Shown: positions 25,848-35,535 of the stretch, piece by piece
Layout of the letters: every line of letters starts with the position of its first letter
How positions within the stretch are numbered: position 1 is the stretch's first letter
NCBI RefSeq assembly: GCF_051133435.1
Contig: NZ_JBPGNY010000001.1
Span: forward strand, 248,001 to 312,000
DNA: 64,000 bases
Direction of reading: 5' to 3'
Source of the DNA: JAAYAO01 sp051133435
GTDB taxonomy: Bacteria; Actinomycetota; Actinomycetes; Propionibacteriales; Propionibacteriaceae
Translations under genes and position numbers: made by a program
The notes under the pieces: generated by a model
The model's database searches: none
The model's input: the letters and a program-made list of their open reading frames with translations, nothing else
Told to the model about the DNA's origin: nothing

Positions 25848-26626
25848 TGCCCCTCCCCCGATGCTGCCTTGCGGGCCCGTTCGGCCTCGGCCTTGTTGCG
25901 CGCCTCTTGTTGGGTGGCCTTCTGTTCGGCCGTGGGTTCGACCTTGGCCGCGTCGTCCGCCGCCTGTTGCTGTGCTTCCTGCTGCTCCTTCGCGGCCTTC
26001 TCGGCGGCCGCCTTCTGCTGCGCGGCCTTCTCCTGGGCGGCCTTCTCCGCAGCCGCCTTCTGCTGTGCGACCTTCTCGGCGGCGACCTGCTCCGGAGTCT
26101 TCTCCTGTGCCGCAGGGGGCTCGGCCCGGTTCTGCGACTGTTCGCCCGGCTTCTGCTCGGCCGGCTTCTTGTCGTCGGGTTGCTGGGTGCCGGCCGGCGG
26201 CGTCGGTTTCGGCGGTTTCACCACCGACGAGGGCAGTTCGCCACCGGTCACCGGCTTGGGTTCACCGATCACCTTCCCGTCCGGCACCACCAGCAGGGCC
26301 GAATGCGTATTGGGTCGCATCCCCAGGGCCGAGGCCTTGGTGGCCAATCCGCTCGGCGACCCGGCCTCGTCGATCCGGGCACTCAGGTAGGCCTCGTAAT
26401 TGGCCAGCCGCGCCTGTTCTCGGTGCAACTGACGCATCTCGAAGGCCTGGTTCTGCAACTGGGTGTTCAACAGGGCCAGGCCGAGCAGCCCCAGGCCGAG
26501 CACCGAGGCCATCACCAACAAGAAGGGCAGCCGGGACACCCGAGCAGTGCGTTCGGCAACCGCCCGCAGGTGCCGCCGTGGGGTGGCGAAACGTGTGGAC
26601 GGGGAATGAACCGGCAGCGCGCTCAC
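25844..26626 (-). CDS. ftsL: FtsL-like septum protein with Ala/Lys/Glu-rich tail
   Basis: The 260-residue bitopic protein sits in the ftsL position between rsmH and ftsI. A cytoplasmic basic region (1-32), one membrane segment (about 33-53, PFLLVMASVLGLGLLGLALL) and a coiled coil (TQLQNQAFEMRQLHREQARL) match actinobacterial FtsL. A Pro-rich linker (about 125-170) and a C-terminal stretch of about 85 residues of AAAEKAAQEKAAQQ-type heptads are unusual additions. GTG start overlaps the rsmH stop (GTGA). Family is inferred from position and layout, since FtsL sequences diverge strongly. Confidence 0.85.
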   Translation of the reverse strand: MSALPVHSPSTRFATPRRHLRAVAERTARVSRLPFLLVMASVLGLGLLGLALLNTQLQNQAFEMRQLHREQARLANYEAYLSARIDEAGSPSGLATKASALGMRPNTHSALLVVPDGKVIGEPKPVTGGELPSSVVKPPKPTPPAGTQQPDDKKPAEQKPGEQSQNRAEPPAAQEKTPEQVAAEKVAQQKAAAEKAAQEKAAQQKAAAEKAAKEQQEAQQQAADDAAKVEPTAEQKATQQEARNKAEAERARKAASGEGQ

Positions 26627-27591
26627 TGGTCTGCCACCTTCTCCGCGGCCCGCAGGCGCGCCGAAGCCGCCCGGGGGTTGTCCGCGATCTCATCGGGTTC
26701 GGGTTGTTCGGCGCCGCGGGTCAACAGCCGCACCTGCGGGCCCATCCCGGCCGGCACCACCGGCAGATCCCGGGGTGCCCGGGATTCGGCAGCGGCCCGC
26801 AGCACCTGCTTGACCCGGCGGTCCTCACCGGAGTGGTAGGCCAGCACCGCCAGCCGGCCGCCGGGGGCCAGGGCGTCGATCGCCTGGGGCAGTACCTCGT
26901 CGAGGGCGTCGAATTCGGCGTTGACCTCGATCCGCAGGGCTTGGAAGATCCGCTTGCCCGGGTGCCCGCCGGAGCCGGCGAACCGTGCGGCCGCGGGCAG
27001 GGCCTCACGGATCACCTCCACCAACCGGGCGGAGTGGGTGAAGGGTTCGGTATCGCGCTGCCGGACGATCGCGCGGGCGATTCGATCGGCGAACTTCTCG
27101 TCGCCGTAGTGCTTGAACAACCGGGCCAGGTCACGCTCGGAGTAGGTATTGACCACCTCGGCAGCCGTCAGCCCCTGCTCCCCGTCCATCCGCATGTCCA
27201 GCGGGGCGTCGGCGGCGTAGGCGAAGCCGCGCTCGGGACGGTCGATCTGCAGCGAGGACAGACCCAGGTCCAGCAACACCGCCTGCACCTGCGTGATACC
27301 CAGGTCGGCGAGCACTTCGGCCAGTTGGTCGTAGACGACCTCGGCGATGGTGACCCGGTCACCGAAGGGGGCCAACCGGGCCTCGGCGTGGGCGATGGCC
27401 TGCGGGTCGCGGTCGAGCCCGATCACCCGGGCGTTCGGGCAGGCGCGCAACAGGGCTTCGGTGTGACCACCCAGGCCCAGGGTGCCGTCGACGAAGATCG
27501 AACCGGGTTCGACCAGTGCCGGGGAGAGCAGCTCGACGATGCGCCCCAACATGACCGGCACATGCCGGTCAGTGGTGTTCGCATCGGTCAT
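26623..27591 (-). CDS. rsmH: 16S rRNA m4C1402 methyltransferase RsmH (MraW)
   Basis: SAM-dependent enzyme that N4-methylates C1402 of 16S rRNA. The start MTDANTTDRHVPVML is followed by the SAM loop VDGTLGLGGHTEALL and then GLDRDPQA, DLGLSSLQID and RIFQALRIEVN, all standard. ATG at 27591 gives 322 residues, the usual length; the longer in-frame reading runs into the structured leader and is rejected. The 182-bp gap from mraZ carries a large dyad that probably forms an RNA element. Confidence 0.96.
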   Translation of the reverse strand: MTDANTTDRHVPVMLGRIVELLSPALVEPGSIFVDGTLGLGGHTEALLRACPNARVIGLDRDPQAIAHAEARLAPFGDRVTIAEVVYDQLAEVLADLGITQVQAVLLDLGLSSLQIDRPERGFAYAADAPLDMRMDGEQGLTAAEVVNTYSERDLARLFKHYGDEKFADRIARAIVRQRDTEPFTHSARLVEVIREALPAAARFAGSGGHPGKRIFQALRIEVNAEFDALDEVLPQAIDALAPGGRLAVLAYHSGEDRRVKQVLRAAAESRAPRDLPVVPAGMGPQVRLLTRGAEQPEPDEIADNPRAASARLRAAEKVADQ

Positions 27592-27633
27592 CTCGACCCA
27601 GCCTTTCGCGATGCTCGGGGGTGGGACTCGGTT

Positions 27634-27732
27634 CGTGTGGCCCGGTTTCGGCCCGGACGTTCGGGAAGGGCGACCTGGCACCGGGGAAGGTGCGCCAGGG
27701 AGCCAACGCCCGGGCCGAAACCGCGCCACACG
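27634..27732 (-). ncRNA. structured leader between mraZ and rsmH (mraW RNA motif candidate)
   Basis: Two 23-nt arms (27634-27656 and 27710-27732) are complementary with a single mismatch. Inside them a second hairpin pairs CTGGCACC (27675-27682) with GGT-GC-GCCAG (27689-27698), with a 2-nt bulge. The element lies in the transcribed gap directly upstream of rsmH. A conserved structure called the mraW RNA motif has been described in actinobacteria at this position; assigning this copy to that family is inference from position and strong pairing. Confidence 0.6.
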
Positions 27733-27773
27733 TTTCGTGCTGGTGACCTGTCGTCGGGTTCTTCGCCGGAGGG

Positions 27774-28202
27774 TCACATCCCCGGGAAGATCTCTTCGTT
27801 CATCTCGGCGAACACTGGTTCCTGCTCAGCGGAGTAGGTCTCCCACGCGGCGACGTCCCAGACCTCGACGCGATCGATCGCACCGACCACGACGATGTCC
27901 TTGTCCAGTCCCGCATAGCTGCGCAACTGGGGCGGAATCGTCAACCGGCCCTGCTTGTCCGGGGTGTCGTCCGATGCCGAGGCCGCCAACATGCGCTGGA
28001 AGTCCCGCACCTGCTTCACCGTGGACGGTGCATTGCGAATCGACTGCGTCATCGTCACGAAGGTCGACATCGGGTAGATCGCCAGGCAGCGCTCCTGCGC
28101 CCGGGTCACCACCAACCCCTCGGCCAGTTCGTCACGAAACTTCGCCGGCAGAAAGAACCGGCCCTTCTCGTCGAGCTTCGGGGTGTACGTGCCCAAGAAC
28201 AC
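27774..28202 (-). CDS. mraZ: transcriptional regulator MraZ
   Basis: The 142-residue DNA-binding protein of the AbrB/MraZ superfamily represses the dcw operon it heads. Two MraZ repeats are visible: FLGTYTPKLDEKGRFFLPAK and DTPDKQGRLTIPPQLR, each with the conserved D-x-K/Q-G-R core. GTG at 28202 is chosen because GGGGAGGT lies 8 nt upstream and the protein then starts at FLGTYTP as in homologs; the longer reading to 28259 runs through the operator repeats. Confidence 0.95.
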   Translation of the reverse strand: MFLGTYTPKLDEKGRFFLPAKFRDELAEGLVVTRAQERCLAIYPMSTFVTMTQSIRNAPSTVKQVRDFQRMLAASASDDTPDKQGRLTIPPQLRSYAGLDKDIVVVGAIDRVEVWDVAAWETYSAEQEPVFAEMNEEIFPGM

Positions 28203-28240
28203 TTGGACCACCTCCCCGACGCCCCACTTGACGGACCCAT

Positions 28241-28280
28241 TCGCTCCACTGCGCACCACCTTACTCCACTTTGCTCCACT
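28241..28280 (-). promoter_or_regulatory. MraZ-box array upstream of mraZ
   Basis: Four directly repeated 10-bp units on the minus strand (AGTGGAGCAA, AGTGGAGTAA, GGTGGTGCGC, AGTGGAGCGA) give a TGGNG core every 10 bp, 39-78 bp upstream of the GTG start. E. coli MraZ binds TGGGN repeats separated by 5 bp, the same architecture. Two weaker copies (TGGGT, TGGGG) follow at 28221-28240 out of strict phase. The rest of the divergent gap to moxR (28281-28441) holds a T/C-rich stretch and a TAGGCT -10-like hexamer at 28396-28401 facing moxR. Confidence 0.75.
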
Positions 28281-28441
28281 TGACCTAACATTTCGCTCCC
28301 TTTTTCTCCCGGACCCGGCTTTTCGGGCGCCGCTACTCTCCTTTCGGGCGCGCGTCGCGGGCGGGTGCGACCTGCGATGCAGGCGCTCGATGCGTAGGCT
28401 GGGGCGGTACCGGCGTGGGACTGCAGGAGGAGAAACTCGAA

Positions 28442-29410
<969 letters not shown>

Positions 29411-29411
29411 C

Positions 29412-30683
29412 GTGCTCAACCCGTGGTCGTTGCTGACCGGACGGGGGCGCGTCCTGCTGGTGATCGGGGCGGCCGTGTCCGCGCTGGCCGCCTTGCTCGG
29501 GCACCGGGACATTCTGTTCCTGGGCCTGGCCCTGCTGCTGCTGCCCCTGGTCGCCTCACTGTTGGTCACCCGTACCCGTTTGCGGTTGTCCTGCGAGCGC
29601 GATGTGCAGCCGACCCAGGTGGCGATCGGCGAACCCGTCGAGGCCCGGTTGACCCTCGACCGTGAGGGCCGGCTGCCGGCCGGGGTGTTGCGCTTCGAGG
29701 ATCACGTGCCCCCCGAACTCGGACGTCGGCCACGGTTCACGGTGCAGAACGTCTCGGCGGCCTGGCACCGTGAGGTGCGTTACGAGATGACCGGACGCGC
29801 CCGCGGCCGGCATGTGACCGGCCCGTTGATGGTGCGCACCTCCGACCCCTTCGGGATCGCCCAGCTCGACCGTTCCTTCCAGGCCACCTCGGAGGTGTTG
29901 GTCACCCCGCGGGTCTGGCCGCTGCCCTCGATGAGCAATGTCGGCGGTGGTGGCCCCTCGGGCGAGTCGCGGCCCCGCCGGGTCGGCGTCTCGGGCCAGG
30001 AGGACATTCTGGTGCGCGAGTATCGCGACGGTGACGATGTGCGCCGGGTGCACTGGCGCTCCACCGCCCGCCGCGGTGAACTGATGGTGCGTCGCGAGGA
30101 GCAGGCCTGGGACCCGAGTGTCTCGGTGGTGCTGGACACCCGCAGCAAGGCCCATGCCGGACACGGCGAGAACTCGTCCTTCGAATGGGCGGTCTCGGCG
30201 GCCGCCTCGATCGGACTGCACTTCCTCAAAGAGGGTTTCGCGGTGGACGTGTTCGGTTCGGCCGGCCCGCTGAGCGGTTCGAACGCCGACTCCGAGAGCC
30301 GGGTATCGGCCGGCACCAACCTGCTCTACGCACTGACCGACGTCACCAGCGACGACACCGAGGACTTCCGCACCGTGATCTCGTCGGCCGGGCAGAACAC
30401 CGACGGCCAAGTCCTGGTGGTGGTCTCCGGACGGCTGAGCAGCCTGGACGCCGAACAACTGCTGCAGTGTCAGCGCAACCGGTCCCAGGCCCTGGCCCTG
30501 GTGTTGGACGCCGACACCTGGGTGACCCGCGGGGAGCGGGCCTCGGCCGAGGAACGCGACGATCACGCAACGGCGGTGCGGATTCTGCGTGACAAACTGT
30601 GGCGGGTGGTCGAGGTGTCCAGCGGCACCACGGTCTCCCAGGCCTGGGAAGAGCTGGCCCACATGGGAGGTTTCACCTCGTGA
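29412..30683 (+). CDS. DUF58-domain protein
   Basis: The 423-residue protein has two N-terminal membrane segments (about 10-50), a beta-rich region, and the DUF58 signature VREYRDGDDVRRVHWRSTAR, followed by a VWA-like fold (VSVVLDTRSKA). DUF58 proteins are the usual partners of MoxR ATPases. GTG at 29412 follows the moxR stop by one base and has GGAGG just upstream. Its stop overlaps the next ATG (TGATG). Precise function is unknown. Confidence 0.92.
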   Translation: MLNPWSLLTGRGRVLLVIGAAVSALAALLGHRDILFLGLALLLLPLVASLLVTRTRLRLSCERDVQPTQVAIGEPVEARLTLDREGRLPAGVLRFEDHVPPELGRRPRFTVQNVSAAWHREVRYEMTGRARGRHVTGPLMVRTSDPFGIAQLDRSFQATSEVLVTPRVWPLPSMSNVGGGGPSGESRPRRVGVSGQEDILVREYRDGDDVRRVHWRSTARRGELMVRREEQAWDPSVSVVLDTRSKAHAGHGENSSFEWAVSAAASIGLHFLKEGFAVDVFGSAGPLSGSNADSESRVSAGTNLLYALTDVTSDDTEDFRTVISSAGQNTDGQVLVVVSGRLSSLDAEQLLQCQRNRSQALALVLDADTWVTRGERASAEERDDHATAVRILRDKLWRVVEVSSGTTVSQAWEELAHMGGFTS

Positions 30684-32932
30684 TGCGAGTATCCGACCGC
30701 AATGCCCTCGCGACCGTCGTCGCGGTGTTCCTGGCCGGGTTGTGTCTCAAACCGCTGACCACCGATATGTCCTACCTGCCGCTGGCCGCGGTGCTGATCG
30801 CCCTGGTGGTCGGCATCGGCGCCCTGCTGCGCCGGTTGCGGGTCAACAACGGGATGGTCTTCGGCGCCCAAGTGCTGATCGTGGCGGTCTACCTCTTCGG
30901 CATCGGCATGTCGCTGGGCGAGGACGGTGGCTGGTGGAGCCGGCTCGGGCAGCTCTACGCCGGGGCGGTGGGCCACATCCAATCCGAGGCCGCTCCCCTG
31001 CCACCCCATCCGGGGGTGAAGCTGCTGCTGGTCACCGCGATCGGCCTGGTGGCGATTTTGACCGATGTGTTGGTCTCCGGCGTCGATCGTCCGGCGTGGA
31101 GCTTCATCCCGATGCTGTCGCTGTACCTGATTCCGGCGCTCGGGCTGCCCGAGGACATCTCCGCCTGGTACCTGGTGCTGCTGGCGCTGGGTTATCTGGG
31201 GATTCTGTTCGTCGATTCGTTGACCTCGGCCGAGAGTTGGCCCCGCAATCTGATCGGGCGGCGCCGACGGCGTGGTGGCCTGGCGGTGTCGGCGGGCCGG
31301 ATGGCCCTGGTGGTCGCGATTCCGACCCTGGTGCTGACCTTGTTGGTCGGCACCGTGATGCCCCTGCCGAGCCAAATGGGTTGGGGTTTCACCCGGCCGT
31401 CGGGGTCGGACGGGCCCCTGCAGTTGACCGACCCAACCCTCGACCTGCGCCGCAACCTGAGCCGTCCGGAGAACCGGGTGGTGATGACCTACACCACCGA
31501 CCAGGACAGCGGCGCCTACCTGCGGATGGCCTCGCTGCCGATGTTCGACTCCCGTGGCTGGCAGATCGTGCCGATGCAGTTGCAGACCTCGAAGGATCTG
31601 CCGCCGCCCCCGGGCCTGACCAGCCCGGCCGAGGATGAGCGCACCACCAAGATCTCGGTCGGTGACTTCCGCTCCGAGTACCTGCCGCTGCCGTATTCGC
31701 CGCGCAGCTTCGACGCCGAGGGTGACTGGGCCTACGACCCGATCTCCCTGGTGGTACTCGCCACCGGTGGTGACCGGGAGGAGGCGCTGCGCAACCTGAC
31801 CTACACCGCCAAGTCGGTCGACATCCAGCCCGACGGTGCGCGGTTGTCGTCGGCCGCGCCTGGGCGTCCCGAGGACATCGAACACACCGCGGCGCTGCCG
31901 CCGGATCTGCCGCCGGAGATCATCGACCTGACGGTGAGGATCACCAAGGACGCCGATTCGCCGGCGCTGAAGGCCGCGGCGATCCAGGCCTTCCTGCGCG
32001 GCCCCGACTTCACCTACTCCCTCGACCCGCAACCCGGCACCGGCTATCAGGCGTTGGAGAACTTCCTGCTCAACGACCGGCGCGGTTACTGCGAACAGTT
32101 CGCCGGGTCGATGGCCCTGATGGCGCGGATCGTGGGGATCCCGTCGCGGGTCAGCGTCGGCTTCCTGCCCGGCAAGCGCAACGCCGACGGCACCTGGGAG
32201 GTGTCGCTGCACGACATGCACGCCTGGCCCGAGCTGTACTTCGAGGGCGAGGGCTGGGTGCGCTTCGAACCGACCCCGGCGATTCAGTCCGGTAACCCGC
32301 CGCCGTGGACGGTGGAGGGTGAGGGCCCGGGGGACGACCCCGAACCCTCCCCGCCGCCGCAGGATCCGTCCGGCGAGCCGTCGGCCGAACCGAGTGCCGA
32401 ACCGACCGCCCAGCCGTCCGAGGAACCCACCCAGGACCCGGGAGATTCCGGTGCCGAGGCCGGCGCGATCAGTCTGCGGCGGGTGCTGCTGGTGATCGGC
32501 GTGGTCGCGTTGCTCACCGGTCTGGCCCTACTGCCCGGCTTGCTGCGACGCCGCAGCCGGACGAAACGCCTGGCACCCCTGGACGACCCGGCCGACCAGG
32601 TCGAAGCGGCCTGGGACGAGGTGCGGGCGACGGTGACCGACCTGGGCCAACCCTGGCCGGAAGGAACCCCACGCAGCACCGCCAGCACGCTGGGCGCCGA
32701 ACTCGATGTCGAGGGCCGCAACGCCCTGACCAGGCTGTCCAGACTGGTGGAACGGGCCAGGTTCGGCCCCTCCCCGGAATCGGCCGAGGGAGTACCCGAA
32801 CTGGTCGACACGGTGACGAACTCACTGCTGGCCCAGGAGGAATGGGACGCCCGATTCGTGGCGAAATGGTGGCCGCGCTCGTTCTTCGACGAGCTGCGGG
32901 AGGGCCTCCCCTTCCGGGGTAAACGTGGCTGA
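30683..32932 (+). CDS. transglutaminase-like membrane protein (TgpA type)
   Basis: The 749-residue protein has six or so N-terminal membrane segments (about 10-225), an extracellular transglutaminase-like domain and one more membrane segment (about 600-622) before a cytoplasmic DUF4129-like tail. The catalytic Cys is in RRGYCEQFAGSMALMAR and the His in HDMHAWPELYF; the third position reads VRFEPTPA, with Glu where Asp is common. A Pro/Glu/Ser-rich spacer precedes the last membrane segment. Substrate unknown; the moxR-DUF58-TgpA trio is a standard actinobacterial operon. Confidence 0.93.
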   Translation: MRVSDRNALATVVAVFLAGLCLKPLTTDMSYLPLAAVLIALVVGIGALLRRLRVNNGMVFGAQVLIVAVYLFGIGMSLGEDGGWWSRLGQLYAGAVGHIQSEAAPLPPHPGVKLLLVTAIGLVAILTDVLVSGVDRPAWSFIPMLSLYLIPALGLPEDISAWYLVLLALGYLGILFVDSLTSAESWPRNLIGRRRRRGGLAVSAGRMALVVAIPTLVLTLLVGTVMPLPSQMGWGFTRPSGSDGPLQLTDPTLDLRRNLSRPENRVVMTYTTDQDSGAYLRMASLPMFDSRGWQIVPMQLQTSKDLPPPPGLTSPAEDERTTKISVGDFRSEYLPLPYSPRSFDAEGDWAYDPISLVVLATGGDREEALRNLTYTAKSVDIQPDGARLSSAAPGRPEDIEHTAALPPDLPPEIIDLTVRITKDADSPALKAAAIQAFLRGPDFTYSLDPQPGTGYQALENFLLNDRRGYCEQFAGSMALMARIVGIPSRVSVGFLPGKRNADGTWEVSLHDMHAWPELYFEGEGWVRFEPTPAIQSGNPPPWTVEGEGPGDDPEPSPPPQDPSGEPSAEPSAEPTAQPSEEPTQDPGDSGAEAGAISLRRVLLVIGVVALLTGLALLPGLLRRRSRTKRLAPLDDPADQVEAAWDEVRATVTDLGQPWPEGTPRSTASTLGAELDVEGRNALTRLSRLVERARFGPSPESAEGVPELVDTVTNSLLAQEEWDARFVAKWWPRSFFDELREGLPFRGKRG

Positions 32933-33827
32933 ACAGACCCGTGACCTGACCAAGTTCGCCTGGCTGTCGATCGCGGCGGCGATTGCCACCATCGCGTTGA
33001 AGACCTACGCCTGGTGGATCACCGATTCGGTGGGCCTGCTGTCCGATGCTGCCGAATCGGTGGTGAACCTGGCCGCGGCGGTGATGGCGCTGGTGGTGTT
33101 GAAGATCGCCGCCAAGGCCCCGGACAAGAACCATCACTGGGGCCACACCAAGGCGGAGTACTTCTCCGGGGCGATCGAGGGGATGCTGATCTTCGGTGCT
33201 GCCGGGGTGATCGTGGTCACCGCCGTGCAGCGGCTGGTGAACCCGGCACCGCTGGACAACCTGGGCATCGGCCTGCTCGTGTCGGTGATCGCCGCGGTGC
33301 TCAACGGGGTGGTCGGCACCGTGCTGATCCGGGCCGGGCGTCGGCACCGGTCGATGACCCTCACTGCGGACGGCAAACACCTGATGACCGACGTGATCAC
33401 CTCGGTGGGCGTGGTGGTCGGGGTCGGGCTGGTCTATCTGACCGGCTGGACCCGCCTCGACCCGATCGTCGCGCTGGCGGTGGGCCTGAACATCATGTGG
33501 ACCGGGTGGCGGTTGATCTCCGAATCCTCGGCGGGCCTGATGGACGTCTCCCTGCCCAAGGAGGAGAACCAGCAGATCAGGGAGGCCCTGAACCGGTTCA
33601 TCGACGGCCGGGAGGTGCTGTTCCACGCGATGCGCACCCGGGAGGCCGGGCACCGGCGCTTCATGGAGGTGCACATCCTGGTGCCGGGCGATTGGACGGT
33701 GAAACGCGGCCACGACGTGATCACCGAATTGGAGAACTCCCTGCATGCGGAGTTTCCGGGGCTACGGGTGACCACCCACCTGGAACCGATCGAGGATCCG
33801 GTGTCCTACGCCGACATGGAGCTGTAG
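32925..33827 (+). CDS. CDF-family cation efflux transporter
   Basis: The 300-residue cation diffusion facilitator exports divalent metal ions in exchange for protons. Six hydrophobic segments span about 10-200. TM2 carries LLSDAAESVVNLAA and TM5 carries DGKHLMTDVITS (H-x3-D), the metal-site region; HHWGHTKAEYFSG is the family loop. The C-terminal cytoplasmic domain (about 205-295) has RHRRFMEVHILVPGD-like metal-dimerisation features. It overlaps the preceding gene by 8 bases. Zinc, iron and manganese cannot be separated from sequence. Confidence 0.93.
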   Translation: MAEQTRDLTKFAWLSIAAAIATIALKTYAWWITDSVGLLSDAAESVVNLAAAVMALVVLKIAAKAPDKNHHWGHTKAEYFSGAIEGMLIFGAAGVIVVTAVQRLVNPAPLDNLGIGLLVSVIAAVLNGVVGTVLIRAGRRHRSMTLTADGKHLMTDVITSVGVVVGVGLVYLTGWTRLDPIVALAVGLNIMWTGWRLISESSAGLMDVSLPKEENQQIREALNRFIDGREVLFHAMRTREAGHRRFMEVHILVPGDWTVKRGHDVITELENSLHAEFPGLRVTTHLEPIEDPVSYADMEL

Positions 33828-33834
33828 GAGCGGC

Positions 33835-34230
33835 TCAGAATCCGTCGGGATCCTGCCGCCGGCGCCAGCGTTCTTCCATCCGGTCCATGAAGCTGTCCTC
33901 ACCGGCGCCGCCGGGCGAGCGGGCGGGACGAGGTTCGTCGGGGGCCGTCACGGCGGTCGGGTCGACATTGCGCCAGGCGCTGATCGCCACCACCGCGCCG
34001 GCGAGCATCAGCAGGAAACCGATGATGCTGACCACGGGGTGGATCTGCAGGCCACCGATCAGGGCCGCCAGGCCGACGAAGAAACCGATCCCCGCCAACC
34101 CGGCGGTGCGCCGGCTGACCTTGCGCCGGGTGGTGCCGCGCAGGTTCTCGGCCAGCTTGGGATCATCGGCCGCCAGCGCAGCCTCCATCTGCGCGAGGAG
34201 TCGCTTCTCTTCTTCGGAGAGGGGCACCAT
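33835..34230 (-). CDS. DUF3040 membrane protein
   Basis: The 131-residue protein starts MVPLSEEEKRLLAQMEAALA, the hallmark of DUF3040, has two adjacent membrane segments (about 45-85) and an acidic/basic tail (MDRMEERWRRRQ). Function is unknown; such genes often lie near dinB or cell-division genes in actinobacteria. ATG 34230 is set by CGGAGG just upstream. It is separated from dinB by 138 bp. Confidence 0.9.
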   Translation of the reverse strand: MVPLSEEEKRLLAQMEAALAADDPKLAENLRGTTRRKVSRRTAGLAGIGFFVGLAALIGGLQIHPVVSIIGFLLMLAGAVVAISAWRNVDPTAVTAPDEPRPARSPGGAGEDSFMDRMEERWRRRQDPDGF

Positions 34231-34368
34231 TACCTCCGCGGTTCGAATCGTGCTGGCTGGTCGGGGTCTTACAAAGAACAACGGTCCGGAAGGTCGCTCG
34301 GGTTCCCATCCGGGGTGTCTCAAGTCTAGGTCGTCGAGGGTGTCGAATGGTAGCCGCCCACCCGAAAA

Positions 34369-35520
34369 CTAACGTCTGGTGAGTATCGCCCGCTGCACCG
34401 CATGCGGGCCGAACCTGTCGACCAGCGCGTCCACCGCCCGTTCGGCTTCGCGCCAGCCGCGTTCGGGGGTGAGCAGATCCGGCTGCCAGGGGGTCTGATC
34501 CGCCTCGGTGAGGTGTTCCACCCGCACCCCCACCCGGCGGATCCGGATTCGTTGCAGGCCGAGCCGGTCGTACAACTGCACGGCCTGGGCGTAGATCTCG
34601 TCGGTGCTGTCGGTGGCGGTGCGCAGGGTGGCCGACCGGGTCAGTTCGGTGAAGTCGGCCATTCGCAGTGACAGCACCACCGTCCGTCCGACCAGCCGGG
34701 CCCGGCGCATCCGGCGGGCGGTCTTGGCCGACATCCGCAACAGTTCGCGTTTCAGCAGCACCGGATCGTCGGTATCGGAACCGAAGGTCTCCTGGGAGCC
34801 GATACTGCGTTCGCGCACCCGGGCGACCACCGGCTGGGAATCCTCCCCCCGGGCCAGCCGGTGCAGTTTCGCGCCCAGGTGCGGCCCGAAGGCTCGTTGC
34901 AGGGTTTCGGGTGGGGTGTGTGCCACCTCGCCGACGGTGTGCAGACCGAGGGTGTCGAGCCGTCCGGCGGTGGCCTCCCCCACTCCCCACAGGGCGCCCA
35001 CCGGCAGCGGGTACAGAAAATCGGTCACCCGATCGGCCGGTACCTCCAACAAGCCATCGGGCTTGGCCGCCTGGGAGGCGACCTTGGCGACGAACCGGTT
35101 CGGCCCGATCCCCACCGAGCACGGCAGGCCCAGTTCGTCGGCGATCCGGGCCCGGATCAGCTCCCCGGTGACGGTGGCCGGTTGCCGACCCAGCCGGGAC
35201 AGGTCGCAGTAGGCCTCGTCGACGGAGGCGACCTCCACCACCGCGGTGAAGGTTTCCAAGACCGCGAACACCTGTTCCGAGGCGGTCGAGTAGGCATCGT
35301 GGTCGGGTGGCACCACGATCAGGCCGGGACAGAGCCGGCGGGCCCGGGTCATCGGCATCCCGGAGCGGATCCCGGTGCTGCGGGCCGGATAGGTCGCCGA
35401 CAGGACGACACCACGGGTGGCACCACCCACCACCATCGGCTGATCTCTCAGCTCGGGACGGCGGCGCAGTTCCACCGAGGCGAAGAAGGCGTCCATGTCG
35501 ACGTGGGCGATGGTGCGCAC
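34369..35520 (-). CDS. dinB: DNA polymerase IV
   Basis: The 383-residue Y-family polymerase performs translesion synthesis. Catalytic residues are in AHVDMDAFFASVE and SVDEAYCDLS; the finger segment GVVLSATYPARSTGI and the little-finger domain are complete. The final residues do not show a clear QLxLF-type clamp motif. It starts 16 nt after the stop of the methyltransferase gene, so the two are probably co-transcribed. No SOS box is seen directly in front of it. Confidence 0.96.
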   Translation of the reverse strand: MRTIAHVDMDAFFASVELRRRPELRDQPMVVGGATRGVVLSATYPARSTGIRSGMPMTRARRLCPGLIVVPPDHDAYSTASEQVFAVLETFTAVVEVASVDEAYCDLSRLGRQPATVTGELIRARIADELGLPCSVGIGPNRFVAKVASQAAKPDGLLEVPADRVTDFLYPLPVGALWGVGEATAGRLDTLGLHTVGEVAHTPPETLQRAFGPHLGAKLHRLARGEDSQPVVARVRERSIGSQETFGSDTDDPVLLKRELLRMSAKTARRMRRARLVGRTVVLSLRMADFTELTRSATLRTATDSTDEIYAQAVQLYDRLGLQRIRIRRVGVRVEHLTEADQTPWQPDLLTPERGWREAERAVDALVDRFGPHAVQRAILTRR

Positions 35521-35535
35521 GTCTCGGCCCGCCGG

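Noticed and set aside
23349..26390. 1000-codon plus-strand open frame opposite ftsI and ftsL
   Set aside because: It is the antisense of the KTA/SSN/SVHK-bearing ftsI and its repeats; Leu/Arg/Cys-rich low complexity is a GC artefact.
25844..26626. TolA- or IgA-like identity for the Ala/Lys/Glu-rich protein
   Set aside because: Low-complexity resemblance only; position, single membrane segment and coiled coil fit FtsL better.
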